From: Aliikangiella coralliicola
GTDB lineage: Bacteria > Pseudomonadota > Gammaproteobacteria > Enterobacterales > Kangiellaceae
DNA length: 64,000 nucleotides
Direction of reading: 5' to 3'
NCBI RefSeq assembly: GCF_007004725.1
Contig: NZ_ML660163.1
Location: 140,905 to 204,904, forward strand
Shown here: positions 27,215-37,347 of the stretch, piece by piece
Layout of the letters: each line of letters starts with the position of its first letter
How positions within the stretch are numbered: position 1 is the first letter of the stretch
The notes under the pieces: generated by a model
What the model was told of the DNA's origin: nothing
The model's database searches: none
Seen by the model: only the letters and a program-made list of their open reading frames with translations
Program-made: the position numbers and the translations under genes

Positions 27215-27775
27215 TTATTGTTTGATTGGAGAAGAAGCAAAATCAGCCAAGTGAAATTTTTCTCTATCGCGCTGAATGGCAATTGAAGCCAAAATCTGCT
27301 GTTCCTTGTAAGTCCAAACATTATGATTATGCGCGTTTAATGAAACCATCACCATATTAATGCCCTCTTTAAACATCTCATGCGGTAAATGCACATATCG
27401 TCCATAAACACGTTGAACTTTTTTACCATTAATGTAGAGATGCGCATGACCTTCCAATATTCGCCCAAGTGTTTTTTCAAACTCGGGCGGTGCGATATTA
27501 AAATTGGCAAGTCTTAGATGTAGATTAAATCCTGACATTTCATCCCTGAATAGTCGAATCTCTAATTGGGGAACAGCAGCGCCATCTGGCACTGCTACAG
27601 GTTGATGATCATGTACCATACCAGCCATATTATGTCCCATTGGCATATTTTGATTCATGGGCATTTTATGATTCATCGGCATTTGGTGATTCATGGGCAT
27701 CGATTGTTCAGCAGAGTGGGCACTAAGTGCCCAGCTGAACAAACCGATAAATAGAACGATTTTATTTATCAACAT
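27215..27775 (-). CDS. Secreted Met/His-rich protein, possibly copper-binding
   Basis: The 186-residue protein has a signal peptide (about residues 1-21, cleavage near SAHSA). A mature N-terminus follows made of five hexapeptide-like repeats (MPMNHQ, MPMNHK, MPMNQN, MPMGHN, MAGMVH). Met- and His-rich repeats of this kind bind Cu(I)/Cu(II) in periplasmic copper proteins. The remainder (about 65-180) is a globular beta-rich domain with EGHAHLYINGKKVQR and NAHNHNVWTY, which adds more histidines. The gene begins 9 bases after the upstream YHYH lipoprotein gene ends, so the two are probably cotranscribed and work together. Copper handling is inferred from composition only. Confidence 0.72.
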   Translation of the reverse strand: MLINKIVLFIGLFSWALSAHSAEQSMPMNHQMPMNHKMPMNQNMPMGHNMAGMVHDHQPVAVPDGAAVPQLEIRLFRDEMSGFNLHLRLANFNIAPPEFEKTLGRILEGHAHLYINGKKVQRVYGRYVHLPHEMFKEGINMVMVSLNAHNHNVWTYKEQQILASIAIQRDREKFHLADFASSPIKQ

Positions 27776-27784
27776 TTCGCTGAC

Positions 27785-29926
27785 CTACTCGCAGGAAGTG
27801 ATACCATCGCTTGGTAACTCACCATAAAAAGTCGGCCCGACTTGATAAGGAAATACTGGTGTTAGTGTTCCATTCACATCTTCCACAGTAATATGATAAT
27901 GATAGCCAAGATTATCGTGTTCATGTCCATTATGCTGGTCCAGATACTCATTACCTTGTGCAGTTAAGCTGGCATCATAATAATAATCTTCAAAATAAAC
28001 GCCTTCACCTGCATCAATAGGATTTCTTGAAATAGATTCCAACTCTTCGCTCGTAGTCGGACCGGCAGTTACGTTAACCGTCCCTTTTGACAAGTCGTAT
28101 TGATCAACCAACTGACAAGTACGTTCACCGGCAACCCCACAACCACTGGCTGAATTCGGATCATCATAGTCACGTTCAACCCAAGCGGTCTTAGCTAAAA
28201 CACCTTGCATTTGATAAGGTCCATGAATTGGATAACCATCTGCTGCAAAACCATAAATAGGTGAGTGATTAGAGCCATCATCTCCCATTAAATCTTGCAA
28301 GCAACTGGAAAAAGTGTGGTGATGATATTCGCCTTGAACCTCGGCATGGCCTGAACAAATATCCACATCATAAACTTCAAATTTCGGCGCAAGATTATTC
28401 CAAACACCTTCGTCGTTGTAGCTCATGGCATCGCCCCAGTTAAAAACCGAAGTTCCGTTAAGCATGACACCCACAGTACCTAAACCAACCTGGCAGGTTT
28501 GTGTCGCCGGTTTTGGTGACGATGGAATTTTATTATCTTTATTTTTGAGAACTGGACATTCGGGGCCAGGAGGCCAATAGCCCAAATCACAGGTGCGGTC
28601 GGAGTCGTAATTAATGTCCTGACCAAATTCAATCACATCGCCAACTTGTGCAGTCGTTCTTTGCGTAGGCGACTTAAAATCTCGATTTACATTGGGTCGA
28701 CTATCTAATTTGTCGATCATATCCTGAGTTATGGTCACGGTATAGTTCGGAATACCAGTCGCGGTGAATGAAGTAAATTCTTCATTATTTTGTCTGGTCG
28801 CCAAAACCGATTGAACATTAACTAACACGCCTTCGCCATTTTCTTCAATATGGTTAGAACGGGTTGAGGTATTGATTTGCCAATTAGCAACATTAATAAT
28901 GACACTATCAGAACTAGAATTTTCAGTACCATCATTGACAACCAGAGAAACGACATAGCTCCCTTCTGCATCGGGAACCAAAACTGGGATTGCAGAATCA
29001 GGATTAATCAGAGAAACATTACTATCAACCGGCTTTTCATCTAAAGTCCAACTATAACTCAAAGTATCACCATCAGCATCACTGCTGTCATTACCATCAA
29101 GTGATAAGTCGTTACCAATGAAGGTCAGTTTATCATCACCTGCGCGAGCAACAGGCGGCGTGTTTTGCTGTGACGAACTAGCAGCGATGATCACCGTATC
29201 TGGCGAACTATCTTGAGTACCATCGTTAACGACTAATTGCAACACATAATCACCAACTTCATCAGCAGTAAACGTTGGAGACTCTAAGCTCGCATCACTT
29301 AAAGAGGCATTACTGTTAGGCGGCACACTGTTAAAGCTCCAAGCATAAGTTAAATTATCACCATCTGCATCGGAACTTCCAGAGCCATCCAGGCTAACTA
29401 AATCTCCTATGACAACGGTTTGATCACTACCTGCATTTGCAACTGGTGCATTATTACCTGTGGCATCCACAAAGATAGAAACAGTGTCTGGCGTGCTGTT
29501 GCCAGTTCCATCGTTCACGACCAACTGGATAACATAAGTTCCAACAACATCAGGTGTAAAAGTTGCCGAAACATTGGTATCGTTACTGAGCGTTGCACTG
29601 CTGTTGTTAGGAGCGCTATTGATTGACCACTGATAAGTTAAAGCGTCACCATCTTGATCAGAGCTTCCACTGCCGTCTAATGTAACCACAGCGCCCAAAT
29701 TTATGTTTTGATCCGCACCAGCATTTGCCACCGGTAATGTATTTGCAGAACCGCCGCCATTATCAGATCCGCCGTCAGAGTCATCGGCAGAACCACCTCC
29801 ACCGCCTCCACAGGCAGACATAACAAATATCAGAGAGAAAACTAACGCGATACCAGGTACTGAAAATAGATTTACCTGGCGAGTAGTTTGCTTACCTGAT
29901 CTTACTTTACAACTAGACAACATCAT
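27785..29926 (-). CDS. YHYH-domain lipoprotein with three PKD/REJ-like domains
   Basis: The ATG at 29926 (ribosome binding site AAGGAG six bases upstream) is chosen over an in-frame ATG at 29983, which would add 19 non-signal residues. The 713-residue product has a lipoprotein signal ending in MSAC followed by a Gly-rich spacer. Three tandem PKD/REJ-like Ig domains follow (PVANAGADQ, PVANAGSDQ, PVARAGDDK starts). The C-terminal YHYH domain has HAEVQGEYHHHTF, GFAADGYPIHGPY and the name motif GYHYHITV. YHYH proteins are secreted and of unknown activity; the dense histidines suggest metal binding. The neighbour downstream is the Met/His-rich protein, which supports a shared metal-related task. 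Confidence 0.85.
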   Translation of the reverse strand: MMLSSCKVRSGKQTTRQVNLFSVPGIALVFSLIFVMSACGGGGGGSADDSDGGSDNGGGSANTLPVANAGADQNINLGAVVTLDGSGSSDQDGDALTYQWSINSAPNNSSATLSNDTNVSATFTPDVVGTYVIQLVVNDGTGNSTPDTVSIFVDATGNNAPVANAGSDQTVVIGDLVSLDGSGSSDADGDNLTYAWSFNSVPPNSNASLSDASLESPTFTADEVGDYVLQLVVNDGTQDSSPDTVIIAASSSQQNTPPVARAGDDKLTFIGNDLSLDGNDSSDADGDTLSYSWTLDEKPVDSNVSLINPDSAIPVLVPDAEGSYVVSLVVNDGTENSSSDSVIINVANWQINTSTRSNHIEENGEGVLVNVQSVLATRQNNEEFTSFTATGIPNYTVTITQDMIDKLDSRPNVNRDFKSPTQRTTAQVGDVIEFGQDINYDSDRTCDLGYWPPGPECPVLKNKDNKIPSSPKPATQTCQVGLGTVGVMLNGTSVFNWGDAMSYNDEGVWNNLAPKFEVYDVDICSGHAEVQGEYHHHTFSSCLQDLMGDDGSNHSPIYGFAADGYPIHGPYQMQGVLAKTAWVERDYDDPNSASGCGVAGERTCQLVDQYDLSKGTVNVTAGPTTSEELESISRNPIDAGEGVYFEDYYYDASLTAQGNEYLDQHNGHEHDNLGYHYHITVEDVNGTLTPVFPYQVGPTFYGELPSDGITSCE

Positions 29927-30018
29927 TTTTCTCCTTCTAAAGGTCGCAGGATTAATTTCATAGAGCACTATCCCGAAATACACTGATACAAAATTTCAGT
30001 GCATCATTATTATTAATA

Positions 30019-30294
30019 TTATTTAACGAGGCTTACTTTCGCGCCTCTTTGGTATAAAGTTTTATAGAGAAAGAAATACTCTTGGCATTCTCCATAAAAA
30101 ACAAAATTGAACTCACTAAAAACGGGTGAAACATTCTTTTCAAACCATCGAATAAATCTCTCGCCATAACAACTACTCTCTAAAGGTTCAAATGAGAAAG
30201 CTTTAACCAGTTCATCATCCACAAGAGACACATGGACTCGCGGCAAAGCTTCTTTCTCATTCAAAAAATACAAACTCACTTCTTTTTTAATCAT
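30019..30294 (-). CDS. Small protein of unknown function
   Basis: A 91-residue protein with no signal peptide or membrane segment, rich in Phe, Tyr and Glu. It contains a central SSCYGERFIRWFEKN segment and a C-terminal LYKTLYQRGAKVSLVK. I recognise no family. It lies 92 bases upstream of the YHYH lipoprotein start on the same strand and could share its transcript. The ribosome binding site is weak, so coding status is moderate. Confidence 0.5.
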   Translation of the reverse strand: MIKKEVSLYFLNEKEALPRVHVSLVDDELVKAFSFEPLESSCYGERFIRWFEKNVSPVFSEFNFVFYGECQEYFFLYKTLYQRGAKVSLVK

Positions 30295-30446
30295 TTTTAA
30301 TTTTTATCCAATTGCGGCTCTCAACAACGCTTTAGAAATCAATGTGATTCGACATTTTTTCTTATTTACTACCTCAGAAAATTCATATAGCAAAAGGAGT
30401 TAAAATAGAGGTAAAACTCGCAAATCATATTAAATATTTAACTCAA

Positions 30447-33400
30447 TCAAAATTCTGTTTTTTTACTAGTGCTAGTAACTTTTCGCATAACAAACTTTTG
30501 CATAGCGAGCTTCCTAGCCCCAACCAAAATTAATAACACAAATAGAATTTGATACATTGCACCACCACCGGAAGATGCTGTCTGTTCCTCTTCATCTTCT
30601 GCTGAGACATCATTGTCGGTGATAGTTATCGTAGCGCTATTTTCGCCTGTGATAATGGTGTTAGTGGGATTAGTTAATGCGATCTCAAAAGACTCATTGG
30701 TTTCATCCTGAGTGTCATCAACAATACCAATCGTTATCGTTTGGCTTGTCTCTCCATCGGCGAAAAACAAAGTCCCGTTAGTTGCGTTAAAGTCTTCACC
30801 ATTAATAGCGGTACCATTAGTAAATTCATAGTCAAGGCTAATGTCACCAAAACTACCATTGGCTCTTAAAACGGTTATGGTCAATTCACTAAACGACTCA
30901 CTAATGCTAAATGAGCTTCCGCTGAATTGAATATCACCACTTGCTGGGACCGGATCATTTTCAGCAATAGTAATAGTGGTTTGTTCGATACTGCCTAAAC
31001 TCGCATCACCATTTAAGTGAGTTAATCGCAATGTTAAATTTTCTTCGCCTTCATACTCACTATCATCAAGAATTAAAATTGTGAACGATAGACTGGTTTC
31101 ACCATCAACAAAGGTCAGTTGTTCATCACTCAATCGATAATCTAAAAGATTAGTAGCGCTACCACCCTCGACACTAATACCAATACTTGCATCACCAAAG
31201 CTTCCATTAGAGCGAACTACCGTGACCGTTAAACTGCCATCACCTTCATCAACTGAATAAGTCGCGCCACTAAATTGAATCACGCCTGCTGGTGGAACGG
31301 CATCATCTTCTAAAATGGTGACTGTTGAGTTGTTCGGATTATTAATTGAGGTACCAACTACATTCGTCAGCTCTAGATTAAAACTCTCATCACCTTCATA
31401 GGTTGAATCATCAATTAAGTTAACAGAGACTGTTTTAGCAATTTCACCATCAGCAAAAGTTAAAGTTTGATTGATACTTTGATAATCATCACCTGCAGTA
31501 GCTGAGTCATTCTGCGAAACAATATCAACACTAATTGTTCCAAAGTCTCCGCCAGTTCTGATAACAGATATATCGAATGAACTATCATTTTCATTTACTT
31601 GATAACTGTCATTTTCAATGGATAACACACCCGCAGGTGGCACAGGTTCATCATCTAATATGGTTACGGTTGCAGTCGAAGTACCTAAGGTAGCACCACC
31701 AGTCACATTTGATAGAACTACGCTAAATGACTCGTCGGATTCATAGACATTGTCATTTACTAAACTAATGGTGATAACTTTTTCAATTTCCCCATCAGCA
31801 AAAGTCAGTGTCTGACTTGAAGCCACATAATCGTTAGTGGCCGTCGCACTATCATCTTGAGTCACTAAAGAAACGGAAACTTCACCATAACTTCCCCCAT
31901 CACGCACAACCTTAAGAGAAATATCACCATCATTTTCATTCACTTGATCAGCAGCAAACTCAAAACCGATTTCACCAGCTGGTGGAACCGGGTCGTCTTC
32001 TTGAATAGTAATCGTTGTGGTTGCTACTGAACCGAGTGAAGAATCACCAATACTTTGCAAATTGTTTAAAGTGACGGTAAAAGATTCATCGCCTTCATAA
32101 GTCGAATCATCAACAACGTTAACAGTAATGGTTTGTTCCGTTTCACCATCAACAAAAGTCAGAGTATCAGCCACAAAGATATAATCATTGGTCGCCGTCG
32201 CTGAGCTATCTGGATCACTACCATCTTGCATGGTGTAATCAACGGTGAGTTCTTCATAATCACCATTAGTTCGAGTGACTTTTACATCAACACTGAAACC
32301 ATTTTCCGCAACCACATAATCGGTGAATTCAAAATTTAGATCACCTGAGTAGGGATAAGGTGTGCTATCACTGTTATCACCAATACCATCGCCATCGGAA
32401 TCTTGCCACTCAGAATCATCTAACGGAAAGGCATCGTCGTCATCTAAAACTCCGTCATTATCATCATCGGTATCTGCATTGTTACCAATACCATCTCCAT
32501 CGGTATCTATTGTTTCAGAATCATCATTTGGAAAGTCATCGTCATCATCGTTAACGCCGTCATTATCATCATCTAGGTCACTGTTATCTTCAATTCCATC
32601 GATATCATTATCACGATAAGCTAGATTATTAAGAATAAGCGCCGGGTATTGATCGCTAGTGCCAAAATCCCAAAGGGTAGTAGACCAGTTTGAATAAACT
32701 AAAGCGGAACAAGTTGCATCACCTGCAGAAGTTGGGCATTGTAATTCGCTAGTGGTAAATCCGGTGCCACTATCGTTGAAGGTTGATAATTGCCCTGTTG
32801 ACTCGGTATCCCAGTAGGCTTCAATCGTGGTAAAGGTTCCGGAGCCTCCTCCTATTAAACCACCTATATTCACATCGGCGACTTCTCCGGTATCGGTTAC
32901 GCTACCGTAGGCAAGCACCGATTCTAGGGTCATATCTGAATAAGCAACCCCAATAATCCCTCCAACAATGTCTTTCCCATGAACTTTAGCAGCAGAATAG
33001 CTATTGCGAATTTCAAAGACGTTAGGGGCTGAGGCATAACCCAAACCAAATAATCCACCGACATTTTCTAAACCGGAAACAGACCCCATGACAAAACTGT
33101 TTTCGATAATATTATCGATACTACCGGTACCATTAGATTGCCCTGCTAATCCACCGACATAATTGCCGGTTCCAGTAATTTCAGCAATCACATAACTGTC
33201 AGAAATTTGTAAGCTCTTGGAAAAACCAACGAATCCACCAACTATTTGAGATCCGTCCACAGTCCCGGAAAAACTAGAATTTTTAATAGTAGAATCCGCA
33301 TCAATGCTTCCAAAATATCCCCCCACCAAACTGCCGGGAGAAAACACTGAAACATTCACAACACAATTAGAAACTGTCACGCCTCTAGCATAACCACCTA

Positions 33401-36400
33401 TACCACCAGCAACATGAACCGTCGATATGACTTCGCCGGAGAAATAGCAGTTAGTCAAAGTAAAATTGTCGTTATATGCTTGTCCAAATAACAAGCCGAT
33501 ATTAGAAACACCTTGGACCCTAGTATGCTCTCCTTCTATCGAAATATTTCGAAACTCGGCACCATCTATAACCTTAAATAACCCTATCAATCCACTAGAA
33601 CTTTCAATGACCAAGTTGAGGATTTTAAATCCATTGCCTTCAAAAATTGCAGTAAAGGGATTATTAAAATCTCCGATAGGTTGCCATCCATCTGCAATAC
33701 TGGTTGATTCCCAATAATCGTCATTGGCATCAACAACACCATCGCCATTGGTATCAAAATCTAAATCGGTGGTTAATTCAAAACCGTTACAACCGGAGCT
33801 TAAACAACCTGCGCTAGAACCATAAAGTCCAGTTCCATCCAAATGATTATTAATTTCTTTCAGATCATCAAGACTGTCGATTTCGATCAGACCATCATTA
33901 TCTAAATCAACATCACTGTTATCACCGACGCCATCAGCATCACCGTCAGCTGACTCTGAAGCATCTTCTGGAAAAGCATCGTCGCCGTCTAAAACGCCGT
34001 CATTATCATCATCCGTATCGGCATTGTTACCGATTCCATCACCATCAGTATCGACTGTTTCTGTTGGATCATTTGGAAAAGCATCTTCACTATCCCATAC
34101 GCCGTCATCATCGCTATCACGATAGACAAAACCGTTAATTGTTAAGACGGGGTATTGAACGTCTGTACCAAAATCCCAATTACTGGAAGACCAGTTTGAA
34201 TAAACTGGAGTTAAACAGGTTACATCACCTGGAGAAGTTGGGCACTGCAGTTCGCTAGTGGTTAGCCCTGTGCCGTTATTGCCAGAAGTAGAAGTTTGCC
34301 CGGTTGTATCAACATCCCAATAGGCTTCAATTGCAGTAACACTAAAGCCGTCTCCTACTAAACCACCTATTTCTGGGTTGGCTTTCACGCCGTTATCAGT
34401 CACGCTGCCAAATGCAAGGACTGACTCTAGAGTAACATCCAAAGACGCAAGTCCTATTATCCCTCCTATAAGGTCACTGCCATCAACACTTGCTGCTGAA
34501 TAACTATTGCGGATGTCAAAGGATTGACTGGAACTACCGAAGCCAACAAAGCCACCGATAAACTCGGAGCCTGAAACCGATCCCATTACAAAACTATTTT
34601 CGATTATTGTTGAGTTTGCGGCAAATAGTTGCCCAACTAGTCCGCCAACAAAATCACTGGATCCCTCAATTTTTGCAATAACATAACTATCTCTAATTTC
34701 TATATCATTAGATTCCCCTGTCAATCCACCAACACGTCTTTGACCATTCACTGTTCCATTAAAAAATGAATCTGAAATTGTCGAGTAGCTGATAAGTTGA
34801 GAGAAAAATCCGCCGGCATAACTTCCTGTTGTAGAAACAGATACATTCACTTTGCAATTAGTAACATCAGCACTTGCAGTGTAACCTCCAATGCCGCCAA
34901 CATTACTTATAGTCGAAACGACTTTACCTGAGAAATAACAAGTGTAGAGAGATGGGCCAGCATTATCCGCTTGTCCAAATAATAAACCAGTATTCGCTCC
35001 TCCCTGGACACTGGTAAGTTCGCCGTCAATTGAAAAGTTACGAAAAACCGCACCATCAACTGTTCGGAATAAACCGATACTTGATGTTGCGTTACTACTC
35101 TCAATAACTAAATTTAGGATTTTAAAATCATTACCTTCAAAGATTGCGGTAAAAGGATTGCCTTCTCCTCCGATAGGTTGCCAACCATCGGCAATACTGG
35201 TTGATTCCCAATGATCATCATTGGCATCAACAACGCCATCACCATTGGTATCAAAATCTAAATCGGTGGTTAATTCAAAACCGTTACATCCAGAATTTGG
35301 ACAACCCGCACTAGAACGGTAAAGTCCAGTTCCATCTAGGTTGTTTTCAATTTCTCTCAGGTCATCAAGGCTGTCTATTTCGATAAGACCATCATCGTCC
35401 AGGTCAACGTCGATAACATCCGGAATACCGTCGTTATCATTATCAGTGTCATGATAAACAATATTGTTAATAATCAGGCCCGGATATTGACTGGTTCCTC
35501 CAAAATCCCAGTCGTCTGTTGACCAAGTTGTATAGAGCGCGACAGAGCATCCATCATCACCCGGTTTTTGTGGGCATTGTAATTCGCTAGTAGTGAGTCC
35601 GGTTCCGTAATTGCCGTAGGTTGTAGTTTGTCCGGACGTATCTGTATCCCAGTAAGTTTCGGTAGCTGTGATTACCGAGTCACTATAGCCAACTAATCCA
35701 CCCACCTCTGCATTGCCGAATACCTGACCATAGGCTAATACACGATTTAAAGTGACGCTAAGGTCATTGTAACCAATAAGCCCGCCAACCCAATCCGTAC
35801 CAATCACCGAACTGCCGACATTCACATCTCTAATCTCTAGTGCTTGATTAGTAGATTGCAAACCGATAAGCCCACCGATCAGTAAGGTGCCTTTCACCTC
35901 GCCTAATACAAAACTATTATTGATCAACGAGTCCGGAGTATTAGCACTAGAACGAGTAGTTATATCACCGACTAATCCACCAGCTGAATCGGTGGTTGCA
36001 GTCACATCTGCGATAACATAACTGTTGCTAATCGAGATGCTATCGCTAGAACCAATCAACCCACCAATAGTATGAAGCCCGGATACATTACCAATAAACT
36101 GGCTAAATTCGATATTTAAATCAGCAACTGACGTTGCGACTAATCCCCCCACTCGAGATCCAGTTCCAGTAATTGTCGCTTCTACTCGGCAATTCTCAAT
36201 ACTACCGCCCTCTGTATAAGCAATTAGACCACCAAGCGTTGAAACTCCCGATATAACACCATTAAATGAGCAATTTTGAAATTTACTTCCGACAGTACTA
36301 CTTTCTCCAGCAAAGCCAGCAGTGAAGGAATCGCCAGCAATACTTGTTAACTCACCGCCAATATGAATATTCTGGAATGTCGCATTATCCACATAAGCAA

Positions 36401-36851
36401 ATAAAGCAACATTACTATTAGAGGTCCTATTGATGTAAAGATTTAAGATTGAATAGTCATTGCCTTCCAAAGTTGCAGAGAATGGTTCAACCTGACTCCC
36501 CATCGGTTCCCAACCTGCCCCACTATTCCAGTAGGTATCGTTGGCATCCATCACACCATCACCGTCAGTATCAAAATCCAAATTTGTGGTTAACTCAAAA
36601 CCAGTACAACCAGCAATGGGACAGCCAGCACTACTACCATAAAGCGCGGTACCATCAAGATGATTGCGAATTTCATTGAGGTCTTCCAGATCATTAATTT
36701 CAATTAAGCCATCGTCATCTAAATCATAATCAGAACGACCACTTTCAGCTGAAAGCATTGGGCTAATTAAAAGGCTGACCAATGCCAGATTAAGCAATAC
36801 AACAAATTGGCTTAACTGACGGACTTTAAGAATAAAGAGTTTTAACTGCAT
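30447..36851 (-). CDS. Giant GLUG/TSP3/Calx-beta surface protein with GlyGly-CTERM (paralogue A)
   Basis: The start at 36851 is preferred to ATG 36896: it has an AAGGA ribosome binding site and aligns with the paralogue at 42564 (MQLKLFILKVRQ versus MQFNLFILKVRQ). The product is 2134 residues. After the signal peptide (ending LSAES) come three rounds of DDDGLIEI thrombospondin-type calcium loops. Each is followed by long arrays of GLUG-type motifs (GGLVG/GGLIG with NSYV or NSFV), giving a beta-solenoid adhesin-like stem. Next are tandem TSP3 repeats ([20 protein letters not shown]), five Calx-beta domains, and SSGGGAMYQILFVLLILVGARK, a GlyGly-CTERM tail with an unusually long basic end. It is probably a calcium-stabilised surface adhesin. 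A sigma-54-type promoter and CTATAAGC boxes precede it. Confidence 0.87.
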   Translation of the reverse strand: MQLKLFILKVRQLSQFVVLLNLALVSLLISPMLSAESGRSDYDLDDDGLIEINDLEDLNEIRNHLDGTALYGSSAGCPIAGCTGFELTTNLDFDTDGDGVMDANDTYWNSGAGWEPMGSQVEPFSATLEGNDYSILNLYINRTSNSNVALFAYVDNATFQNIHIGGELTSIAGDSFTAGFAGESSTVGSKFQNCSFNGVISGVSTLGGLIAYTEGGSIENCRVEATITGTGSRVGGLVATSVADLNIEFSQFIGNVSGLHTIGGLIGSSDSISISNSYVIADVTATTDSAGGLVGDITTRSSANTPDSLINNSFVLGEVKGTLLIGGLIGLQSTNQALEIRDVNVGSSVIGTDWVGGLIGYNDLSVTLNRVLAYGQVFGNAEVGGLVGYSDSVITATETYWDTDTSGQTTTYGNYGTGLTTSELQCPQKPGDDGCSVALYTTWSTDDWDFGGTSQYPGLIINNIVYHDTDNDNDGIPDVIDVDLDDDGLIEIDSLDDLREIENNLDGTGLYRSSAGCPNSGCNGFELTTDLDFDTNGDGVVDANDDHWESTSIADGWQPIGGEGNPFTAIFEGNDFKILNLVIESSNATSSIGLFRTVDGAVFRNFSIDGELTSVQGGANTGLLFGQADNAGPSLYTCYFSGKVVSTISNVGGIGGYTASADVTNCKVNVSVSTTGSYAGGFFSQLISYSTISDSFFNGTVNGQRRVGGLTGESNDIEIRDSYVIAKIEGSSDFVGGLVGQLFAANSTIIENSFVMGSVSGSEFIGGFVGFGSSSQSFDIRNSYSAASVDGSDLIGGIIGLASLDVTLESVLAFGSVTDNGVKANPEIGGLVGDGFSVTAIEAYWDVDTTGQTSTSGNNGTGLTTSELQCPTSPGDVTCLTPVYSNWSSSNWDFGTDVQYPVLTINGFVYRDSDDDGVWDSEDAFPNDPTETVDTDGDGIGNNADTDDDNDGVLDGDDAFPEDASESADGDADGVGDNSDVDLDNDGLIEIDSLDDLKEINNHLDGTGLYGSSAGCLSSGCNGFELTTDLDFDTNGDGVVDANDDYWESTSIADGWQPIGDFNNPFTAIFEGNGFKILNLVIESSSGLIGLFKVIDGAEFRNISIEGEHTRVQGVSNIGLLFGQAYNDNFTLTNCYFSGEVISTVHVAGGIGGYARGVTVSNCVVNVSVFSPGSLVGGYFGSIDADSTIKNSSFSGTVDGSQIVGGFVGFSKSLQISDSYVIAEITGTGNYVGGLAGQSNGTGSIDNIIENSFVMGSVSGLENVGGLFGLGYASAPNVFEIRNSYSAAKVHGKDIVGGIIGVAYSDMTLESVLAYGSVTDTGEVADVNIGGLIGGGSGTFTTIEAYWDTESTGQLSTFNDSGTGFTTSELQCPTSAGDATCSALVYSNWSTTLWDFGTSDQYPALILNNLAYRDNDIDGIEDNSDLDDDNDGVNDDDDDFPNDDSETIDTDGDGIGNNADTDDDNDGVLDDDDAFPLDDSEWQDSDGDGIGDNSDSTPYPYSGDLNFEFTDYVVAENGFSVDVKVTRTNGDYEELTVDYTMQDGSDPDSSATATNDYIFVADTLTFVDGETEQTITVNVVDDSTYEGDESFTVTLNNLQSIGDSSLGSVATTTITIQEDDPVPPAGEIGFEFAADQVNENDGDISLKVVRDGGSYGEVSVSLVTQDDSATATNDYVASSQTLTFADGEIEKVITISLVNDNVYESDESFSVVLSNVTGGATLGTSTATVTILDDEPVPPAGVLSIENDSYQVNENDSSFDISVIRTGGDFGTISVDIVSQNDSATAGDDYQSINQTLTFADGEIAKTVSVNLIDDSTYEGDESFNLELTNVVGTSINNPNNSTVTILEDDAVPPAGVIQFSGATYSVDEGDGSLTVTVVRSNGSFGDASIGISVEGGSATNLLDYRLSDEQLTFVDGETSLSFTILILDDSEYEGEENLTLRLTHLNGDASLGSIEQTTITIAENDPVPASGDIQFSGSSFSISESFSELTITVLRANGSFGDISLDYEFTNGTAINGEDFNATNGTLFFADGETSQTITIGIVDDTQDETNESFEIALTNPTNTIITGENSATITITDNDVSAEDEEEQTASSGGGAMYQILFVLLILVGARKLAMQKFVMRKVTSTSKKTEF

Positions 36852-36921
36852 GATTTCGCTTATCCTTTTCCACCTATCGGCGATGGGTAATAGCATTTAT
36901 ATTCAACAATGACACCTACAC

Positions 36922-36938
36922 AGCTAGAACCATGCCAA
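36922..36938 (-). promoter_or_regulatory. Sigma-54-type promoter of paralogue A
   Basis: On the minus strand TTGGCATGGTTCTAGCT has GG and GC exactly ten bases apart. It sits 71 bases upstream of the chosen start codon and is matched by an equivalent element for the paralogue at 42635-42651. Confidence 0.66.
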
Positions 36939-36973
36939 AATAAAAAGCTATTAATTTTCAATAAGTTAAGAAA

Positions 36974-37021
36974 TCTATAAGCAATAGATTTATCGGTAAT
37001 TGCTTATAAAATTCTATAAGC
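36974..37021 (-). promoter_or_regulatory. Cluster of CTATAAGC boxes upstream of paralogue A
   Basis: TCTATAAGC (36974-36982), GCTTATAA (37002-37009) and TCTATAAGC (37013-37021) lie about 38-85 bases beyond the -24 element. CTTATAA also occurs near 37044-37050. Distances agree within one base with the cluster upstream of the gene at 42564. Confidence 0.62.
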
Positions 37022-37077
37022 AATAATTTGAGGATGTTTTTTTCTTATAAGGGAATTTAGGGGGAATTGTTATTATG

Positions 37078-37233
37078 GTCATCTCGACCAACGTGGAGAG
37101 ATCTCCCGCCGACATTTACTAGCTCAATCTCTCGTCAATAATTGAAATAAGAAAGACTATCTGAATTAAAAACTGCGATCGGGTTGAGACTGTCAATACC
37201 TTTAGGAGATCTCTCCATTCCAGTCGAGATGAC
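37078..37233. repeat. MITE-like element with terminal inverted repeats, copy 1
   Basis: The 156-bp element begins GTCATCTCGACC and ends GGTCGAGATGAC-like (CAGTCGAGATGAC). The outer 29 bases of each end are inverted repeats with few mismatches and include GGAGAGATCTCC. A related longer copy is at 42792-43008. There is no coding capacity. Confidence 0.7.
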
Positions 37234-37287
37234 AGAACAATTCGGGAAGATGGAGCTTTTTTATTCATTCAAAAATGCGAGCTAAAC

Positions 37288-37327
37288 CCTCCGTAAAAAA
37301 TGAAATCAAATTCACTGAATACGGAGG
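37288..37327 (-). terminator. Inverted repeat after paralogue B, probable terminator
   Basis: CCTCCGTA (37288-37295) and TACGGAGG (37320-37327) form an 8-bp stem around a 24-nt AT-rich loop, just beyond the stop of the gene at 37348. An equivalent element follows the gene at 43107. The T tract is weak. Confidence 0.5.
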
Positions 37328-37347
37328 ATTGTTTTTACGCTAACTAG

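Noticed and set aside
36852..36896. Upstream ATG at 36896 as start of paralogue A
   Set aside because: The extra 15 residues have no counterpart in paralogue B, and the ribosome binding site and signal peptide fit the ATG at 36851.
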